Shown: piece by piece, positions 61,346 through 64,000 of the stretch
How positions within the stretch are numbered: position 1 is the stretch's first letter
Layout: each line of letters begins with the position of its first letter
Assembly (NCBI RefSeq): GCF_000283155.1
Contig: NW_004454216.1
Location: forward strand, 1,112,557-1,176,556
Origin: Ceratotherium simum simum
Taxonomy: Eukaryota > Chordata > Mammalia > Perissodactyla > Rhinocerotidae
Direction: 5' to 3'
DNA: 64,000 nucleotides
The notes under the pieces: generated by a model
What the model was told of the DNA's origin: nothing
The model's database searches: none
What the model saw: the letters and a program-made list of their open reading frames with translations, nothing else
Translations under genes and position numbers: made by a program

Positions 61346-61973
61346 GAACTGAAGGAAGTGACACTGCCAGGAAAGAGATCCGTTATTCTCAGTTGATATC
61401 TTTCTCGTTCAGTGCATCTCTAATAATTTCCAAGCCATTAACTAATCAAAACAGTATATTTGCAGTTGTTTATATATATATATGGAACCAATTACTATTT
61501 TTCAATCAATACACAGCAGTATCACGCACTGATTTCCGTAGAAAAAATAATTATCTAATTAATTAATGTTTTATTTCAATTTCCAAATCTGCTAATTAAT
61601 TTTAGGGTGAACTTTTCTGCTTTGTTTATATTCATTACCTGTAGTAACTGAAACATGCTTAAAGGTCATGTTGTATAAAACATCATTATCAGCAAGTGCA
61701 TTTATTGCTACTGCTTATGGTCAGAGCACTGTACTAAGTGGCAGGGTTCGAAGAAATAACTGACCACCAAGAAGTTTAAAATTTACTAGATTAAACAAAA
61801 TAAATATAAAAATGACAATATGAGGTACCATAAACAAATGAATGATAGACATGAAATGCTGTAGGAATTGAGAATAAACCTGTGGCTTCCTCTTATAATA
61901 GAAAACTTTCTAGACTTTTACAGAAGACTTCCTAGAAGCTAGATTGAGCATTAAAAAATGGGATTTGGGTAAC

Positions 61974-62023
61974 AGAGCACAAAAAAAGACATGAAGTCAC
62001 TTTCATGTCTTTTTTTGTGCTCT
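61974..62023. repeat. Perfect hairpin, 22-bp arms, 6-nt loop
   Basis: Arms 61974-61995 and 62002-62023 are exact reverse complements (agagcac, A7, gacatgaa and mirror) around gtcact. No known RNA gene or MITE recognised. Confidence 0.95.
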
Positions 62024-62279
62024 ATTGAGGGAATAATGGATAGGCCAATTTGGGTTAGACGAAATAATTCATAGAGGAGAATAGTTAAAACAATATTGAT
62101 GAGGTACAAAGCAGCCATACAATGGCAATTTATAAAACCAATTTTCAATACAGACAATGGAGATACATTGGAAGATTTCAAGTTGGAAGGTGATGTGTGT
62201 AAACCAATGTTTCAGAAATATTAATATGGCTTTATTTAATACAGTAATTTTGAAGATGTAAGATACTGATGCTGGAAAA

Positions 62280-64000
62280 ACTAGGAGATTATTGCAACAG
62301 TGCAGGAAAAACAGAGAGAAAAAAGAATGAAGAAAAATGAACAGTCTCAAAAACATGTAGGATACCATTAATTGCACCAACATATGAATAATGGGAGTAC
62401 CAGAAGAAGAGGAGAGAAAGGAGCAGAAAAACATTCAAAGAAATAATGGTTGAAAACTTTCTAAATTTGATGAAAAGCATTATCTACACATCTAAGAACC
62501 TCAGTGAACTCCATATAGGATAAAAGCAAAGAAGTCTACTCCCCGACACATCACAGTAAAAATGCTGAAGGCCAAAAAGAAAATCTTCAAAGCATCAAGA
62601 GAAAAATGACTCATCGAATACAAGAGAGCCCTAATAAGATTAACAGCTGACTTTCTTATCAGAAACAATGGAGCCAAAAGGCAGTGGAATAATATATTTA
62701 AAGTACTGGAAGAAAAAAGAAACCTGTCAACCAAGAATCTTATGTTCATGAAAATTATCTTTCAAAAATGAAGATGAAATATCTAGATATTTCCAGATGA
62801 CAAAAACTGGAGAATGTGTTGCTAGCAGAACTCTCTTACAAAAAAAAAAAACTAATGAAATTCTTCAGGCTGAAAGACAGTAATTTGAATCCACACAAAA
62901 CAAAGAGTATCAGTAAGGGTAATTCTGTGGATAATTATAAAAGATAGTATAATTGCATATTTCTTCTCCAATCTTCTCAACTGATTTAAGAAGCAATTGT
63001 AAAAAAACATGTATACAATTGTAATGTGGGATATATAATAAATTTAACAATAACAACATAAAGAAGGTGGATGGAATAAAGCTACACTGGAGCAAGGAAA
63101 TGACACCAAGTGGTAACTTGAATCCACAGGAACAAATGAAGAGAACCACAAATGATAAGCAAAAAGGTTAATGTAACAAATTCTATAAATATACACTTGA
63201 TCTACTTTCTTTTGTCAGCTTCTTTAAAAGACATACAAATGTATAAAGTAAAAATTGCAGCAATATATTGTTGGGTTTGTAACACATACAGATGTAATGT
63301 ATAATAATAGGATGAAAAGAGGCAAAAGGTAATACAATCATCTATGAATACGTTTCTATATCACACTAAAATTCAGTTAGTATAAGTCTGAAGTAGATTC
63401 TCATAAGTTAAGGTTATATGGTAAGCCCTAGAACATTCACTAAGAAAATAACTCAAAAATAGTGAAAAATTCATTAAAGGAATTAAAATGTTACACTAGA
63501 AAATATTAACTTACTGACAAAAAAAGCAGTAAAGGAGACCTAGAGAGACAAAAAAGACATGAGACATATAGAAAAGAAAAAATTAAAATGGCGGACATCA
63601 ATCCAACAATAACAATAATAACATTAAATGTCAGCAGATTAAACAATGTAATCAAAAGGCAGAGATGGTCTGACTGGATTAAAAAAAAAACAACATCCAA
63701 CTACAAGCTGTTTACAGGAGGCACACTTTAGATTTAAAGATAAATGTAAATGGCAACCATAAGAAAGCTGCAGTGACAATGCTGATTTCTGACTAAATAA
63801 TAAATGGGTCAAAGAAGAAACCAAAATACTTGGAGAAGAATGTATGATCAATGTACGAAAACTCCTGAGACGAAGCTTAACCATTGCTGAGAGGGGAATT
63901 TATACCAATAAGCAGCTATATTAAAAAAGAACATACCAAATCAATAAGCTAACTATGCACCTTATGACACAGAATAAAAGAGCAAACTGAACCCAAAGCA
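62280..64000 (+). mobile_element. L1 fragment, plus strand, runs off window
   Basis: Sense L1 with ORF1 end (about 62300-62760, for example ctgaaggccaaaaagaaaat and ttatcagaaacaatggagcc) and ORF2 endonuclease-region sequence (63590-63730, acattaaatgtcagcagatt, gactggattaaaa and ttacaggaggcacacttta). No continuous frame. The minus-strand frames across it, up to 121 codons, are antisense shadows. Confidence 0.8.

Larger units (their letters stand above)
60040..64000 (-). other. STXBP5L: STXBP5L intron (partial), 5'-most in window
   Basis: Incomplete intron upstream of the exon at 59961-60039. From 60040 to about 61280 I see nothing recognisable. A short tandem duplication lies at 61286-61345, a diverged ancient repeat at about 61690-61900, a perfect hairpin at 61974-62023 and a plus-strand L1 from about 62280 to the end. 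The preceding coding exon (expected to end in a Pro-His-G... split codon) was not found. Confidence 0.75.

Noticed and set aside
62069..62434. 121-codon minus-strand hydrophobic frame
   Set aside because: It is antisense to A-rich L1 ORF1 sequence, whose reverse strand always yields Phe/Leu/Ser-rich frames.
1..64000. CRISPR arrays, operons, tRNA or snRNA genes, processed pseudogenes
   Set aside because: No regularly spaced repeats or intact RNA gene signatures were seen. The tRNA-like boxes belong to ERE SINE heads. The sequence is nuclear mammalian DNA.

Overview
This is AT-rich vertebrate nuclear DNA from a placental mammal, almost certainly a perissodactyl and most likely a member of the horse family. 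The diagnostic elements are tRNA-derived SINEs of the equine ERE type, at 2040-2329, 2651-2890, 23363-23614, 33066-33312 and 57532-57719, together with L1 3' ends of the kind seen in equids. The only host gene I can support lies on the minus strand. Nine coding exons with GT-AG borders encode an internal part of STXBP5L (tomosyn-2, syntaxin-binding protein 5-like). They add up to 1081 bp: 359 whole codons plus split codons at both ends, with no stop and no frame break. They correspond to roughly residues 300-660 of a protein of about 1,180 residues. Both ends of the gene lie outside the window.

Layout along the plus strand, which is 3' to 5' for the gene: 1-16190 is part of one large intron. 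It holds an old, multiply interrupted L1 (240-7095), a younger L1 insertion with perfect target-site duplications (10454-11367) and antisense L1 remains. Exons follow at 16191-16316, 21517-21689, 23742-23959 and 27943-27983. The first intron of that group contains a nearly complete but broken Tigger1 DNA transposon (18527-20808). From 27984 to 44362 is a 16.4-kb intron made almost wholly of L1 copies, a solo LTR (30410-31203), an MLT1 LTR and an ERE1. Exons then come at 44363-44430, 45340-45487, 48501-48573, 53578-53732 and 59961-60039. The introns between them carry ancient MIR and L2 copies. The segment above 60040 ends in a plus-strand L1 fragment that runs off the window.

The encoded part of tomosyn-2 spans the end of the first and the start of the second WD40 beta-propeller (Lgl/Sro7-like scaffold). 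The protein binds syntaxin and SNAP-25 and restrains SNARE-driven exocytosis; its R-SNARE tail is encoded further 3', outside this window.

I found no unknown multi-gene system. The points most worth a second look are structural: a 300-bp fold-back element beside the 53578-53732 exon with donor-like motifs in both arms; a perfect 22-bp-arm hairpin at 61974-62023; a nested inverted repeat at 59048-59183; a 34-bp tandem duplication in the presumed branch-point zone of one exon; and several insertions whose target-site duplications can be read directly. All coordinates and duplications were read by eye. Repeat family names are recognition calls, not database matches.
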